Assembly: GCA_023444445.1 (NCBI GenBank)
Contig: JAEXMK010000221.1
Span: 1 to 47,108 of the forward strand
Length of the DNA: 47,108 bases
Reading direction: 5' to 3'
DNA from: Pseudomonadota bacterium
Lineage (GTDB): Bacteria; Pseudomonadota; Alphaproteobacteria; Rhizobiales; Rhizobiaceae
The position numbers and the translations under genes are program-made. Of this stretch, positions 46,496-47,108 are shown in pieces; position 1 is the first letter of the stretch; the number at the start of each line of letters is the position of its first letter. Below the pieces are notes generated by a model. That model saw only the letters and a program-made list of their open reading frames with translations. It had not been told where the DNA came from and ran no database searches.

Positions 46496-47041
46496 ATGGC
46501 AGGCGATAGACCCTTCATTCCCCTTGGCATTGCGGTTCTGACCGTTTCGGACAGCCGCACGCTGGAGAACGACAAGTCCGGTGACACACTCGTCGCAAGA
46601 TTGGAGGACGCGGGCCACAGGCTCGCTGCCCGCGCCATCGTGCCGGACGACAAGGCGGCGATCGCAGACACGGTGCGCGAATGGACGCTGTCCGACGGCG
46701 TGGATGTGGTCATCACGACAGGCGGCACGGGCTTTACCGGCCGCGATGTGACACCCGAGGCGCTGGAGCCGCTGTTCGAAAAGCGCATGGACGGGTTTTC
46801 GACCCTCTTCCATCGCATTTCCTATGACAAGATCGGCACCGCCACCATCCAGTCACGCGCGACCGGTGGTGTGGCGAATGCGACCTTCATCTTCGTGTTG
46901 CCGGGATCACCGGGGGCTTGCAAGGATGCCTGGGATGGTATCCTCAAGGCGCAACTCGATTATCGTCATCTGCCTTGTAATTTCGTGGAGATCATGCCGC
47001 GGCTGGATGAGCATTTGAAACGTGGGGCTGGTGGGGTTTAG
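46496..47041 (+). CDS. moaB: Molybdenum cofactor biosynthesis protein MoaB
   Basis: A 181-residue MogA/MoaB-type protein that binds molybdopterin, probably adenylylating it before molybdenum insertion. The MoCF binding motif is TTGGTGFTGRDVTPEAL, and LPGSPGACKDAW is also conserved. The ATG at 46496 follows GAGGATAAAGCC with a good spacing; an earlier TTG at 46466 would overlap the ispE stop. It starts 26 bases after ispE, so it is in the same run. The MogA-like and MoaB-like branches are hard to separate by eye. Confidence 0.9.
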   Translation: MAGDRPFIPLGIAVLTVSDSRTLENDKSGDTLVARLEDAGHRLAARAIVPDDKAAIADTVREWTLSDGVDVVITTGGTGFTGRDVTPEALEPLFEKRMDGFSTLFHRISYDKIGTATIQSRATGGVANATFIFVLPGSPGACKDAWDGILKAQLDYRHLPCNFVEIMPRLDEHLKRGAGGV

Positions 47042-47068
47042 GTCAGCGGACGGTAGATGCGTGGCGCC

Positions 47069-47108
47069 TACCCCCCCTCTGCCCTGCCGGGCATCTCCCC
47101 CACAAGGG
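47069..47108. repeat. Partial copy of the RIME-like repeat at the window edge
   Basis: Forty bases repeat the outer part of the arm at 4428, with one additional C in the C-run and a changed inner end (CACAAGGG). The rest of the element lies outside the window. Confidence 0.8.

Noticed and set aside
1..47108. Mobile elements, prophage, CRISPR and RNA genes
   Set aside because: I found no transposase or integrase gene, no regularly spaced repeats, and no tRNA- or rRNA-like sequence in the gaps I read.

Overview
This 47.1 kb window is a GC-rich, densely coded stretch of chromosome from an alphaproteobacterium of the Rhizobiaceae, most probably Agrobacterium. The evidence is the mannosylfructose gene pair (mfpsA-mfppB, known from A. 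tumefaciens), a decaprenyl-type polyprenyl diphosphate synthase, many TTG and GTG starts, rhizobial palindromic repeats, and families typical of the group (DUF1127, DUF1217, DUF3422, DUF6101, HPE1-like). I see no insertion sequence, prophage, CRISPR array, rRNA or tRNA. Assignments rest on reading motifs by eye; no database search was run.

Layout. 0.2-1.9 kb: a periplasmic L,D-transpeptidase and an outer-membrane beta-barrel protein. 1.9-7.1 kb: the glycolate oxidase operon glcD-glcE-glcF on the minus strand, interrupted by a 157 bp palindromic element and divergent from a LysR regulator. 7.2-12.5 kb: a DUF3422 membrane protein, an FCD-type GntR regulator, the mannosylfructose operon and a Nudix hydrolase. 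12.6-18.0 kb: a PiT phosphate transporter, rsmE, gshA, a DUF1127 protein and a divergent LysR regulator. 18.1-25 kb: a six-repeat DUF1217 protein, a DUF6101 protein, ubiA, a MipA/OmpV porin-like protein and cyclopropane fatty acid synthase. 25-32 kb: tex, purD, a small secreted HPE1-like protein and a chemotaxis receptor. 31.8-32.9 kb: a toxin-antitoxin operon with a DUF523 gene coupled to its end. 33-42.4 kb: a long minus-strand run reading DUF2007, methyltransferase, S49 peptidase, small membrane protein, glyQ, LemA, aroA-like, DUF2207, glyS. 42.5-47.1 kb: plus-strand polyprenyl synthase, TPR protein, ispE, moaB.

How genes fit together. ubiA and the polyprenyl synthase supply two steps of ubiquinone synthesis, and ispE makes the isoprenoid precursor. 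glcDEF oxidise glycolate. mfpsA-mfppB make a compatible solute. Most of the window is housekeeping.

The points I find most worth a second look are: the LemA / EPSP-synthase-like / DUF2207 block lying between the two subunit genes of glycyl-tRNA synthetase, with an unusual Phe in the EPSPS active-site loop; the toxin-antitoxin operon with a clear operator palindrome and a coupled third gene; the six-repeat DUF1217 protein; and the perfect 48 bp inverted repeat inside the glc operon.
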